Below are positions 1 to 12,165 of a stretch of DNA of 64,000 nt, in pieces. The stretch lies in contig JAALGY010000001.1 of NCBI GenBank assembly GCA_032358165.1, forward strand, positions 2,046,001-2,110,000. The letters run 5' to 3'. The DNA is from Diplosphaera chodatii. Its lineage: Eukaryota > Chlorophyta > Trebouxiophyceae > Prasiolales > Stichococcaceae. Numbering within the stretch: position 1 is the first letter of the stretch; every line of letters starts with the position of its first letter. Made by a program: the position numbers and the translations under genes. The notes under the pieces are model-generated. The model saw only the letters and a program-made list of their open reading frames with translations. It had not been told where the DNA came from and did no database searches.

Positions 1-3000
1 CACCCTCCTTGGCATGGAGGGGAGTGAAACGAACAGGTGCTAGTACGTTGTCAGTCACCTGTGGCGCTGTTGTCATGGATGCCAGCCCTGCACCTGCAGA
101 GGAGGGTTTCCCTGGCGGCTTGCGGCCGCTGCTGCAGCACCTGGAGCTGTGCCGTGCCGGCTTGCAGGGGGACCACAATGCAACTGTGGCAGATGCAAGG
201 AATGCTGCCACCAGCAGCGCAGCAGCTGCCACCGCTGAGGCGGCGGCCGAGGGGCCAGCAGGCACCCCTGCAGCGGATGATGGGGCTTCTGGCAGTGGCA
301 GCGACGCAGCAGCGGCTGGAGTCGTGCGGGTTTCTCGGTGGGCGAGGCCGGTGGTAGAGGTGCTGCAGACGCTGCGGTTGATGTGGGCGGATGATGGCAG
401 TGTGACGAACGACGATGCCGCAGCTATAGCAGGCGCTGCGGCTTTGCTGGCCAAACACGAGATCGTCACGCGGCCGCCGGAGGACGACGATGAGGAGGAT
501 GACGTCGTCATGTATCCTGGCTTGAACGCCGTCTTCAGCCTGGAAGGGCCTGCGGCTACAGTGGTGCAGCAGCAGCTGCTGTTCGAGCTGGCCTTGAGCC
601 TCATGCACGCAAGCGCCGACCTAGCCGGGGCATTCCCCATGCGTGCATCGGAGAGCGGGTCTGGCAGCACCCCGGGGCCAGATGTGCTGGCCCTCGAGTC
701 AGCGCCGCCAACAGCAGCAGACGCAGGAGATCTGGCAGCAGCGATGCCGCCCTCTGTAGAGTCGCTTGTGGCCTCAGCACCAGCGCCAGCAGCAGCGGCG
801 GCAGGCCACACAGGCGAACTGGCAGCAGTGAGGCCGTCTGGCGCTGAGCCAGTGGTGGCTCCAGGGCAGACGGGGCCATCCTCGTCCACCATCAAAGTCA
901 ACCCCCTTGCTGCAGACGACTTGTCCAGTATCACTGGCATTGTCGCGTGGGTCAACAGCATGTGTGCGGGCAACAGGCCCCTGCAGCCGCTGCTGGCGCC
1001 GACCTCAGACACCGGAGCAGGCTGGGCAGCTGCGATTGCCAGTGCGCTGACGGCGGTTGCGCGCCGCTTCGCACGGGCCGCCCCAGAGATGCCGCCAGAT
1101 GCGCGCCTTTCGGCCTTCACGGCTGAGGCGACCCTCGCGAGCGTGGCCACCGGGCTGCTGCAGAGGTTCCTCGCGGCCGGCCTGGAGGCGCTGCAGCAGG
1201 AGGCCGGCCCGCAGCTGGTGCAGGCGCTGGCCGCGCACTGGTCACTAGAAACACGTGTCACCGCCCCACTGTATGAGGTGGGGCGGCCGCAACGCATCCC
1301 TGGCACTGGCTGTTGCTGTTGCTCACAGAAGATCAAGTCGGCTAGATACACATCGAGAGTGCTGGAGGCATCAGGCATCGTCTTGCCCTATTGGGCTGCG
1401 CTAGCCAACCAGCTGCATGAAAGACCACCGCACACATGCAGCATCCAATCTTTGCTGACGGGCTTGTTGTGTCCTGGTCTTGCAGTTGATGCCTTCCGCG
1501 GTAGAGGGCCTCCGAAGGGTTGGGCCTGCGCTCACTGCAGCCGTTGAGGCGGTGCTGGCAGCAGGCCAGCCCACCGCCGCTGCAGCCAAAGGCAGTAGGA
1601 AGCAGCAGCAGGGGCAGCAGCCGCGGCGGCAGGTGCCAACACCCCTTCTTGATGCAGCATGCGCCGCAGCCATCGCTCTTGAACGGGACGAACAGCAGTT
1701 GCTACTCCTGCCGGAATGTCCAAATGGCATTGGCGACGCCCTCCTCTCGGTGTATAACGCCAAGCGAGATGGCGCAAAGCTCATGTCGCGCCTGCTGCAC
1801 GCATTCTCCCCCCTGGCGGCATACCTCATGACAGCCGCCAACGCAGGGGTCGCGCTACTGGAAACGCTGCAGGTTTGTAGCTGTGCCAGGCTGGTGCCCA
1901 TTCACAGGACGTAATAACCAAGTCATGCACCACATGTGCCGCCTTTCGCTTCCTTGCTGCACGTTGCAAGTGACTACTACCAGGACGCCTTACCTCCTTG
2001 CAACACAGTCAAGCGCGCAGGCAACGGGCATGCAGTTTCTGTTCTGCGTGTGCAATGGTGGCGACTTGATAGAGTCACTTTGCCATCAATGTTGATGCAG
2101 CTGTAGTATGTATTCATCTGCAACGCCTGTGCATTGAAAATTGCTTCACTACTGCTTGTATACTCATCTGCTGTTCCTAGTGTGGCAGCTGGCAGAGGGT
2201 GGATTGCATACCAATCATATGAGCTTTCCTGCTGAAAGGAACCGTCAGACATCATCTACCTCCACGTTATTTGCATTCGCTCAGCACCGCTTTCCTCGTG
2301 CTGCTGCAGGCATTTGCAACCGGCGCCGCTTGGGTGCCGCAACTCATGTCGGTGATTGCATCGCTGTGTGTGCCACTTGCGCTGCTTGCTCGACAGGTAG
2401 GCCGCTCAGCTGTTTCTGTGCTCCCCCATCATCTGTGCTAGCCCTGCTTACACCAGAGGATGCCTTGAGCATTAAGACTCATAGTGTCTCCTGCACCTTG
2501 TGATATACGTTAGAGTTTGGCATGGTAGGCTGCTACTTGACTTGCCATGACGTCGTTGCTTGCATTAGCAAGACGGAAGGCCGTCCGTTGTTGTTTTGCA
2601 GCGCTACCGCGTCCAAAGCTGTTTCAAAGCTGCCTGAGCAAGATGTGTATGCTGTGCAGGTACCAGAGCAGCACCGTATGTTTGCCGATGCAGAGTTCAT
2701 GGGAGAGCTTGCCTGGCCGCAGGTTGCAGCGCAGCTGAGGCAGGTGAGACAATGCAGAGGGCAGCATGATGGCATCGAGATGGCTCCTGCCGCTGGAACC
2801 AGCATTTGTCAAGGCCCGATGTCAGCAGGCTACCATCAGCTTGTCAGCCCTTGGCTGCATGCATAGCATCAAGCAGCGAGCGCTGACGTTGTCAGGCTGA
2901 TGTTGTGTCCCTGCATCGCCTTTGTGTTCCTGGCTGTATATTGGAAACATATGGCAACTGTTGTGCCCTGCAGCAAGTGCGGCAGCAGCCTATCGGGAGG

Positions 3001-4210
3001 CAACGCATGGTCCTCGAGAGGGCAGTCGCCAGCGTGACAGAGGCGATGGAGGAGGCACTGCGGGGTGGGTGCTGGCCCGCTCTGTGTGTCTGGTCCTGCA
3101 GTGCAACAGGCCGCTCTGCTGCAAACCTGCTGGATCGTGTGTTCCTGGACACAAGCAGCTTGTCACCGCGGGCCCTGCATCTGTTTGCAGGGCCGCAACT
3201 GGAAATGCCAACCGAGGCTGAGGTCTTGGACGACGACAGCCCTTGGCATCAGACCGCAGCGGACATCGCGCAGAGCAACGAGGCTTTCCTGGCCAGCAGG
3301 GCGGCTAGTGCTGAAGGCAGGACTCAGCCAGGGCGGACGGCGGCTGATGCCGACGCCGCCATGGCCGCCCTCCTGGTATGTTGCGCCCACATGCCTGCAG
3401 AGTTTGAGCCCATCAGCGCAGCCGAGTGTGCTATCCATTGCTCCAGTACTGGGACATTGACCTCTGCATACGCAGTAGGTAGCAGCGCTGTGTGCTGTCT
3501 GATATTACTGGGGAGGCATGCTGGCTGCTGGGCTACTTGTCAACTTCTGCACCATCACCATGTTCATTGTCAGTCGCACTCACCACACTGCTACACTGCC
3601 GCTGCAGGCCGAGGAGGAGGGCGGGGCGCCGCCCGCTGCCCCAAGCAAGGCGGCGCTCAAGCGCGCCCGCAAGAAGGCCGCCGCCGCCGCCGCCGCAGCC
3701 GCCGCCGCATCTGGGCCAGCCTTGGTGGGGACAACCAGCAGCACGGAGGGCCCTGCAGTCCCAACCGCGGTGCACGCCCCTACCTCAGCAGCAGCACCAG
3801 CAGAGGCAGCGGCAGCCATCGGGCATGGACCTGCGTCAGGCGGCAGCACAAGCCTGCTGAACACGGCTGCAGCGCCAGCAGCAGCCAGCAGGACACCTGC
3901 CGCGGCTGCCGGCATAGCTTCGGCGCAGCGCGGCATGCAGAAGCTGCAGCTGCAGGGTGCAGCCGGCAGGGCTCCGACAGCGGCAGCGCCCCGTGCGCCG
4001 ACGTGGATGCTGTGCCAGCTGACGCACGCTGTCCTGGTCGACCCCGTGATATGCACCGGCGATGGGCAGACGTATGAGCGGTCTGCCATTATGCAGTGGC
4101 TGGCATCATCCAACACATCACCCGTGACACGACAGCCGCTGGCATCACAAGACCTGCTGCCAAACCACGCATTGCGCAACATCATCCAGGCACAAGCCCG
4201 TGCTTCATGA
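1..4210 (+). CDS. U-box E3 ubiquitin-ligase-like protein, paralogue A (5' end cut by window)
   Basis: Multi-exon gene running in from the left edge. Large Ala-rich, helical-looking exons (9 to about 1300, about 1490-1875, 2970-3065, 3190-3375) are followed by a lysine/alanine linker (KAALKRARKKAAA, about 3645-3690) and a C-terminal U-box at about 4003-4200. The U-box shows the family pattern: a Cys-x-(hydrophobic)-Thr entry, VDPVICTGDGQTYER, then SPVTRQPL and LLPNHALRNIIQ, ending in a stop at 4208-4210. U-box domains bind E2 enzymes and transfer ubiquitin without zinc. The N-terminal part probably supplies substrate binding, but I cannot name its fold. The same linker-plus-U-box end occurs in the gene at 56515-61766, so these are paralogues. 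Exon borders before 3000 are only partly resolved, and the true start lies outside the window. Confidence 0.8.
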
Positions 4211-4852
4211 AGACAGAACCAGTCGTCACGCGTCTAGGTGTTGCAGATGAACCCTCGTAACTTTGTGTACTGTGACTGTATCTTGCATAGCCTGGCCATC
4301 TGGTCAGCTCTGGGCTGATGCTGGTACCTGAAATTTCGGGAGGGCGCACTGACCTTTGTGTGCTCGTTGTTCCCTTCCCTTTCAGCTATGTGGTTTATGA
4401 CATCAGCAGTCAGACGATCGGCATTCGGCAACCTACTCTGACAGTGTGCAAGTGCATTTCAGTGTTTTGTGACATACACACTGCAGCAGTATCAGAACAC
4501 ACTTCACCCTTTGTTGCTAGTTCAGATGCTATCGTGCTGTTTTGTCACACTATGCAATCGAAGAAGTGCAATATCCTGTCTATAGTCTCGAGCAATCAGC
4601 GCGGAGCGCTGCCTTCCCGGCCTTCCTCCAGCAATGATGACGTCTCCACGACCTGCAGCAGTTCGGTGTCACCTCTGCCACTGCTGCCGCCCCCCTCGTC
4701 TGCCTCGTTTGTTGCAGCGTAGGCGGATCGCAGCGGTCGCCCCTGCAGGTTGTCACAATGCTCCTGAGACAGGCTGCTAGACCACAGATGCAGGTTGACG
4801 TGCTGGAAATGGTGCTGTAAATGCTGCAATGATGGGCGTGTCAGCAGGCGGC
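4211..4852. other. Intergenic region between convergent genes
   Basis: Lies between the 3' end of U-box gene A (+) and the 3' end of the CLC gene (-). It should hold both 3' untranslated regions. Base composition is less GC-rich than the flanking exons, and I see no supported coding exon. Confidence 0.6.
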
Positions 4853-7800
4853 TCACACGGAAGCACGCCGTGATGAAACAGAAATACATACAGGGTGGGG
4901 TCCGGATCTGGGTTGTTGGGGTTCAGGTGGTGCCCTTGCCTTGCGCCGCCGCCGCAGCTCCTCTGGATGGTACGGCACGAAGGGCAGCGCCGCTGCGGGC
5001 GACGCCTGCCGGATGCCGTGGGCGGGGTCGCCGCTGTTGGCCCGCTCCCCCAGCACCAGCTCGCACGTCTCCTCCACCAGGTCCTGCGAAACAGCACATA
5101 GCAATAAATCGCAAGGATTGAAAGTTGGCACCCCAAAGTCTCTTCCCGCCGAAGACGCCCTACAGCAAGGCACCAGTAGAGCCTACCATCGTCTGCCGTG
5201 ACTGCTCATGCTGACATGTGCTAACATGTTGCTATTACAGCAGCTGAAATGCATGGACCCCTCGAGCTTGACATGGTGCAAACGACCTTGCGGGTCAGCA
5301 GCCCTGCAACCAGGGGCCGCGCCGGCCCCACGAACAGGTGGTGCAGCCCCAGGCCGCGGAACAGGCGGTACGCACGCGCCAGGGGCGCCGGCCCGCACAC
5401 CTGTACGTTTGGTTGGCTTCATATATGTGAATGGGTTGGCAGGAGAATGATTTGCACCACTGCAGTATCGTGTGCAGCGTGCAGCAGCTGGGCGCACCAC
5501 AAAGGGCGTGCGCTCCATGTATGGTCGCAGGTCCAGCGCCAGGTCCCTAAGCTCAAGTTCGCTCAGCTCCCTGGAACACACAAGAGAAGCCTTGCAGCTG
5601 GCCATGATGACCTCGACCGTGGGTGAAAAACAGGGCATCTGGTGCGGCTGGAAGGAGGGGGACTGGCGGTGCGATGGCCAGGAGCTCACGCAAAGATCAG
5701 CGCCTGCTGCTGCTGGGTGCGGATCTTGAGCGGGATCTGCTGCAGGGCCTCCAGCACCGCCAGCCGCTCCGCCTGCGCCTCCGGCACCAGCGCAGCCGCC
5801 GCTGCGGCCACCTGCGCAAGGTTCACTGTACCTGGTCAGGGTTGCTCGCTGCTGGCCAGCTGGGTGTTGCTGGCCACTGCCTCGGCATCGGGATGCGCAA
5901 GATGCGCTGCCACAGCACAGCAGCAGCGGCCGACCGAGAGTCGAAACCTGAGACCTCTGCGGCTGGAGAGGAAGCAGGGGAGCACCGTGGCACCTGTCTG
6001 TCGTCTGGGAGCGGCACCAGGCCGATGCGCGCCTGCAGCAGGCGCAGCAGCGTGGCCCGCGCGACCACCCCCTGAAGCTCGAATGCCTGCAGATGCCAGG
6101 AACTCGTGTGTGGGGGCACAGCTCTTGCATGCCGAGTGCAGGAGGCAAGCACATGAGGAGAGCATTGAGGCCTTCACTGGCTGGCTGCTGTCTGTTTCTG
6201 GGATGTGGACACTATGCGCACACAGCACAGCGTAGAACCATGCACTGTGTGCTTGTCCACCACATGATGGTGAAGCGGCAGCTCACGGAAATGGGTATCA
6301 GTGTTACCTGTCCTGGCTGCGCAGCCGCTGCTGGGTCCTCCGTCACGGGGAAGCTGGCGTGGCGGCACCCCCGCAGCGTGGCCAGCAGCTGCCGCAGCGG
6401 CACCACGGGCGGCAGCGCCACCAGCGACGTGCACATCAGCTCGCCCGCCGTGAGCTTGTCCGCCACCATCGCCTGCCGCAGCTGCATGTCCGCCTCCGGC
6501 TGCGGGCAGAGGTTTTGAGTGGCGTGTCCTTTTGTAACCGTACCAAGCTTGCACCATGCATGCTGGGCACATCATGATACGGGCAGATGGAATACGCATG
6601 CTGACAGCAGGTGCAAGCACTCTGCTGGTGACCGCTATGCTCACTTAAAGTGCAATGCCGCAGTGAAAGTGAAGTAATGGTACCATTGCTTGGCACTCGA
6701 GACGCTCACCAGTACAGGAGCGCCCTTGATCTTTATGTGGGTGTCGTACACCGACAGGCCGAGGGCGTCGCCCACCAGCTTGGCGAAGAACACTGCCAGC
6801 ATGAGGGGCACCAGGACCTGTCATGTCATCGACGAAGACGGTTGGAAACATGACAGTCACAAGGGTGTCAGCTTCAACCTCAAGCAACAGTGTTGATAGG
6901 CACAGGCGCCAGAGCTGGGATGGATGCCAATTGGGCTGTGTGCTGCAGACAATTCATCGATGCAGCAACTTGGCTGCACACCTGCAAGCCGCCAGTTGCC
7001 TCCATGACCAGCACCGTGATGGACACTGTCATTCGCGTCACGCCGCCTGCACATGCAGATGACAGTACTCGCCAGGACGGTCAAGCTGTCATGGGTATGT
7101 GCATGAGTGGCTGCAACCACCCACCCAGCATCGCTGCAGCGCCAACAATGGTGTAGGCAGGCAGCGAGACCGGCGGGGCCCCGTCGACACCCGCCACCAG
7201 GCCCTGCACAGCCATGCCGACCAATCGCCCCCAGCCGCCGCCGATCGCCAGCATCGCCACGAAGATGCCTGTTGCAGTGCGTCTGAGAGCTTCTGCATAC
7301 TGAATTGCACAGGTGGCATTTTGCCACCACCTCTCGTTGCCCTTCCCTAGACAGGCATCAAACAGCTGCGCCGTGCCGATGGCCAGCAGAGCAGCCGTCG
7401 ATCAGCGTCAGCTGATGTCACGCATTTGAAATCAACATGTGTGCTGGTGCTGGCAGGCATGCCTGTGGGTGCGCCGATTCCGAAGGAGATGAGCAGGCAG
7501 CCGAACAGCACCAGCGTCATCAGGACCAGGGCGCCTGCAGTCAGCGGGTGCGCCTCGGCCCTCAGCTCCGGCGGCAGCGTCACGCCCAGCTGGATCACCA
7601 GCCGCACCTGCAAACCATGCGCTATGCAGTCGCCCACCCGCTGCGCTCATCTGGTCTCTGCCACTTCATTGACGCAGGCATGGTGTGCGTACGTCCCCTG
7701 AACCATGCTTTGGCCAAGCTACAGCCGTGTGGACCCATGCAGCACCTGCTGGATGAGCGGCGTGAAGAACAGCTGTCCCAGTGCGCTGTACTCCCCATCG

Positions 7801-10800
7801 CGACACCTGCCAGCAGGCTATGCATGCGCTCGTCAGCATTCGGTTGGGAGAGGGATCTTGACAGGTGCAGAGTCTGACATGAGCAGTGCAAGAGGCTTGC
7901 AGGCACTCGTGGAGAGGAGGCTCCCATACCAGAGGCGCGGAAAGTGCTTCAGGCCGCGTGCGTCTGGCAGTGTGCCGCCTGCATAGAAGTCATCCAGCTC
8001 GCTCTCTGCCTCATAGTAGCCCAGGGCCTGGACGAGCATCAAGATCACACATCGCAAGGAGTCCACACTGCAGCACTGCTCATGCAACTCACACTGCAGC
8101 ACTGCTCATGCAATCCTTCATGCAATCCACACTGCAGCACTGCTCATGCAATCCCTCCTTGCTCCTGCATCAATCCTACCATACATGCAACCTGGAACAT
8201 GTCTTGTGCCTTTTTGCAAGGGCAGCAGTCCGACTGGACGGCCCGGCGCAGTACCTGGCCGGACGGCAACTTGCGGCAGGGTGCAGTGTAGCAGATCAGA
8301 AAGTAGATGGTGGTGACGACCCAGCCCACCACAAGCACCTGCCACAAGCAGTTGGCTGGTGCCACGGTGATGCGAAGGAGGATATAAGCATGTTGTTGGT
8401 GATGGGCCCTCCATGCCTGGTACAGATATTGCATAGCATCTTTGCTGGGTGTGCTCTGCTCCCCAGCTGCCCAGCTGGTAGCATGTCACCTCACAGAGGC
8501 GCCGCATCGGGCGATTGGCCGGCACGTGGCGTGCCCGCACTCGAATCATCGCAACATTGCACTTGATCCACGCCGCACCTAGCACGCCGCCAGTGCAGCC
8601 GATCAGCACGAACACCTGTGCATGTCAGGCGCATTTAGTGTGCACCTGAGTGGGAGCGTATACTGTACTCGTCTGTAAAATATCGTAGGCCTCTGTCTTC
8701 GCTTTATTGTAGCAGTGCACACTGCAGTTGCCAGGGGCGAGCGAGGATGTGGTGAACACAGACTGCACACCCACCGGGAGCTCCCAGGCGTAAAAGAAGT
8801 AGTGTGCGCCACGCTTGGCAACAGTGTCTGCATACAGGCCCAGCTCCCGCCGAATGCCCAGCTTCAGCAGCCAGGGGCTGACCGTTGAAGTCTGCGCACG
8901 AGCATGCCCACCAATTCAGCTGGACCTTCACCAGTGTCGCAATCCTTTGCAGTAGTGACAGCGAGCACTATGAAATGCAGGCACCTTGAGGAAGGCCAAG
9001 AAGTGGAGAACCACAGTGGTTGTGCAGGTTGCCAGAAAGCCGCGCCAAAACAGTCCGATTGTCAGAAAGCTGCTGCCCTGCGCAATGCAGATCAACATGG
9101 GCCGGCATGCAGCGTGTGCTTGCTGGGCAGCTGGTATGCCCAGCAGCACTCAACTATGTGCTTCCATGCGGTTTGTCATTCGTGCCTGCTCAACAGCCAG
9201 CAACAGGCCACCGATTGGGGTTGAGAAAGCAGACGCAAGCCCGGCGGCGGTGCCGATCAGCACGAAGTCGCGGTGCTCAGCGTCGTTCCTGAAGTAGCCG
9301 CCCCACTCCCGTGGTGCCACCACCGGAAATCCAAGCACCTTTGTCAGAGTCCTGCCGCCAAAAGGCCAGGCAAGGATCACTGTTGCAGCATGTGGTGCTG
9401 CACATGGGCTATCTTATTGGATTATGATTTGAAGTCCACTGATGCTCTGAACGAGCACAGGGAGAGGCGCACCTTGAGCCCATGCCGCCGAGGCCGCCGC
9501 CCACAATGCCGCCGCCGTGGATGAGCGGCCCATCCTTGCCAGCAATTAGCCCGCCGCCCATGGAGAAAGCCACAGCGACCAGCTTGCACACAAGCGTACG
9601 CAGCGACAACAACCCTGCAAGACAGTACAGCATGCCCTCTTGCCATGACACGGTAGTCATGAATGACCTTCACACTCATGTGGGTGCTGCCACTAGGCCC
9701 AGGCAGGAACTGGTATGTATGGTGCGACGCTGCCGACAAACCTGGGGTGCGGACGCCATTCAAGTAGGTCTTAATCTCGGGGATGCCGCTGCCCGCTGCC
9801 AGGGGGGCGCCCCAGGCCACCAGACTCCCAGACACTGCCACAAATCTGCAGCGGGTGCAAATAAAGCCCAAGTTATATGCTTTGTGCTAACTGGAAGTAC
9901 TCACGAGCTTGACGACATGAGCATCTTGCTACGAGTAGACACCACATCTGGTGAAATCGCTGCCTCACCCGACTGAGATGCCGCAGTAGGTCAGGTACGG
10001 CGCCCAGAAGCCGCCCGCGTGCCTGATGGCGGCGCGCGTGGCACCGAACTTCCAGCCGTTGAGCGTGACCACCGCCCAGTCGACCGCGAAGCCCAGCACG
10101 CCCATCGCAATCCCGATCAGGACTGCACGGTTGCAGCTCTGTTGAGTCGGTCCACACGCAGCTTGACTCCATACAAAGTGCCAATGCAGCCAGCAGGTGA
10201 ATGAACATGCTGATCAGCATCTGCTCATGAAATGTGTGCAGACTGGTTCCTTGCTGCTGGTCTCCTCCTCCTTCATGCAATGCTGTGCACACTCGCGCAA
10301 TGACACACATGGCACAACCCTAAACCCTTAAGTCCTTGCACACTCACATGCGATGGCCCAGCGCCAGCTCTCCTCAGTGGTGTAGTCCACATACTCGCGG
10401 TGCATCTGTGTCTCGCGCTCCACATCGTTGTCCTGCAAGCAACACCAGTGCCGAACGCCGGCTGTCAGCTATTGACAGACGATCCTCGATGTCCGCAGGG
10501 CCGAGGAGATCAGTTGTGCTGTGCAAGGTGGTGCCCGCCTCTGTCTGCTCGCCTTGTGTTGGCGGATGCATGTACCAACCCTCTATCTCATGCACCTTCG
10601 TCCTTTCACATACAATTCAGCCTTGTGGCCCCTCAACATCACCTATGGGATGATGACGCACAGCGCTGCTAGTGCCTACCGTGCAGTCGAAGTTCTGGGT
10701 GTCGAAGGCGTCCATCCGCTTCAGGCGCTCCAGCAGCTCCCGGCTTTGCTGCATGAGCAGAGCCCAACACATGGCCACTTGCTTGTGCGACAGATCTGCG

Positions 10801-11588
10801 CAGGTATCGTGACATTCTCCTCATCAGGGACACCAGCCTGGCACAAGTATGCTGGCTCTATATGGTGCATTTGGAGGTAACCACGTACAGCATGGCCGTA
10901 TAGCATTAGGAGGTAATCCTGTATAGCATGTGCACCTGGGCATTTTCAGGGGCGCCGTGAACAGCGGCGGGCGCCTCTGTAGCCTGCGCGGCCTCGGGCG
11001 CAAGCTGGGGTGCCACCTTGTGTGCCATGGAGGTCACCTGCATTCATGACATCCAATATGTGCTGTGCACGACGCGACCGTCTGCAGTGCATGCACCGAG
11101 GATCTGCCGACTCTGCGTGGCTGCGGCAATCATCTATCCGCAATCATCTCATCCACCAGGTATGTGCAACATGCATTTGAGCATTGCCCCGGAAAGGACG
11201 TCCGGTACAAGCCGTAGTGACCATCGCTATGCTCGGATCACCTGGTGACTGAAGGCCTGCAGCGCGATACCACCCACGGTCTTCCGCCCCTGGTGCGCTG
11301 ACAGCTGCGCCGCTGCCGCCTCGTCGTCTGGCAGCTCCAGAAAGTGCCTGCATGACTTTTCGATGACTTAAGATGACCAATTTATAGCGAGCGCACCATG
11401 GCAATGTGATCAGCACAGCAGCATTGCAGCTCAGCATCTGCTCTGCATGCATTTGCGGCTGTTGCCCATGCATCACACACAGTCTCGCCCGCTCACTTAT
11501 CAGATATGCTCTGCAAGACCTACCTGAGAGCACTCTGTGAGGTTTTGGCGGGGCCATGCTGCACGCCTGGCCAGGAGCTTGACGCCAT
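4853..11588 (-). CDS. CLC-family chloride channel/transporter with C-terminal CBS domains
   Basis: A membrane anion transporter, probably of an internal membrane as in plant CLCs. Reading the minus strand, a short N-terminal exon (start at 11588, [12 protein letters not shown]) is followed by cytosolic exons (about 11345-10935 and 10745-10680), then [16 protein letters not shown] entering the first membrane helix (about 10430-10350). Pore motifs follow: [13 protein letters not shown] (about 9800, Ser-type chloride-selective form), [10 protein letters not shown] (about 9530), [13 protein letters not shown] (about 9190-9230) and FGIGAPTG joined to [17 protein letters not shown] (about 7480 to 7230). 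Two CBS-like stretches follow: [15 protein letters not shown] (about 6460) and, with TRK before it, [16 protein letters not shown] (about 5350). The final exon 5084-4853 encodes [13 protein letters not shown] and a Pro/Arg tail. The two mechanistic glutamates are Asp and Gln here (see findings). Introns 9078-9185 and 7269-7462 are GC-AG. Some middle exons are only approximately placed. Confidence 0.85.
8064..8151. repeat. Short tandem/interspersed repeat in a CLC intron
   Basis: Three copies of a 24-bp unit beginning CACACTGCAGCACTGCTC occur at 8064, 8090 and 8128, separated by short spacers that resemble the unit's own end. It lies in an intron of the CLC gene, with no coding role seen. Confidence 0.85.
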
Positions 11589-12165
11589 GGCGCCACTGTG
11601 GACGCCTGCACTCAAGCTTGCTTCAGGCGGTGCAGGTCTGAGGATCGCCTCTGGTTCTTTCTTTCAAGATGCGTGAGTGTAAAGCTTTCAGAGGCTGTAC
11701 GGAGAGTATCAGTGGAGAGAGGTCTATTGCACCCGAGCATGAACTGGTCATGCTCGACATGCCATGTCACAGCGGATGGTGGGGACCACCGGACCACGCG
11801 CATGTGATAGATCATGGCTGTGCATACTGTTGTCCCGGCGTCATTTCATGGCCAACTCCACACCTTCAGGAGCGCAACGCTTGATTTGCTCGTCCAAGGG
11901 CATCTGCTTCTCGACCCCTGCCGCCAGTTTCCCGCCGATCACCACCAGCTGAGGTGGATCAGGCCTCGTCAGTACAAGCAGCTTGCACTTGCAACTTGGA
12001 GCCTGCTCGCAAGAGGACCTCTGTGTACACTTCGTGAGCGCTAGAGCGTCGATCACCGAGCTGCGCAAGTTGCACTTCAACTGAAAGCTGTCCCCGCTCA
12101 GATCACTCGAAGTCTTGGAAGCAATCGATCAAGCAGCAAACGCCCAGCTTGTTGCAAAACCAGCT
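11589..12165. promoter_or_regulatory. Divergent 5' region between the CLC and LPAAT genes
   Basis: The CLC gene starts leftwards at 11588 and the acyltransferase gene starts rightwards at 12166. The 577 bp between them must hold both 5' untranslated regions and promoters. No TATA-like element could be assigned with confidence. Confidence 0.5.

Noticed and set aside
8064..8151. Possible CRISPR-like repeat array
   Set aside because: Only three copies, the spacers are derived from the unit itself, and it lies in an intron of a eukaryotic gene. It is a simple minisatellite.
9186..9300. CLC exon read straight through into [11 protein letters not shown]
   Set aside because: The frame stops soon after and loses the [14 protein letters not shown] block that every CLC has next. 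The GC-AG intron restores it in phase.
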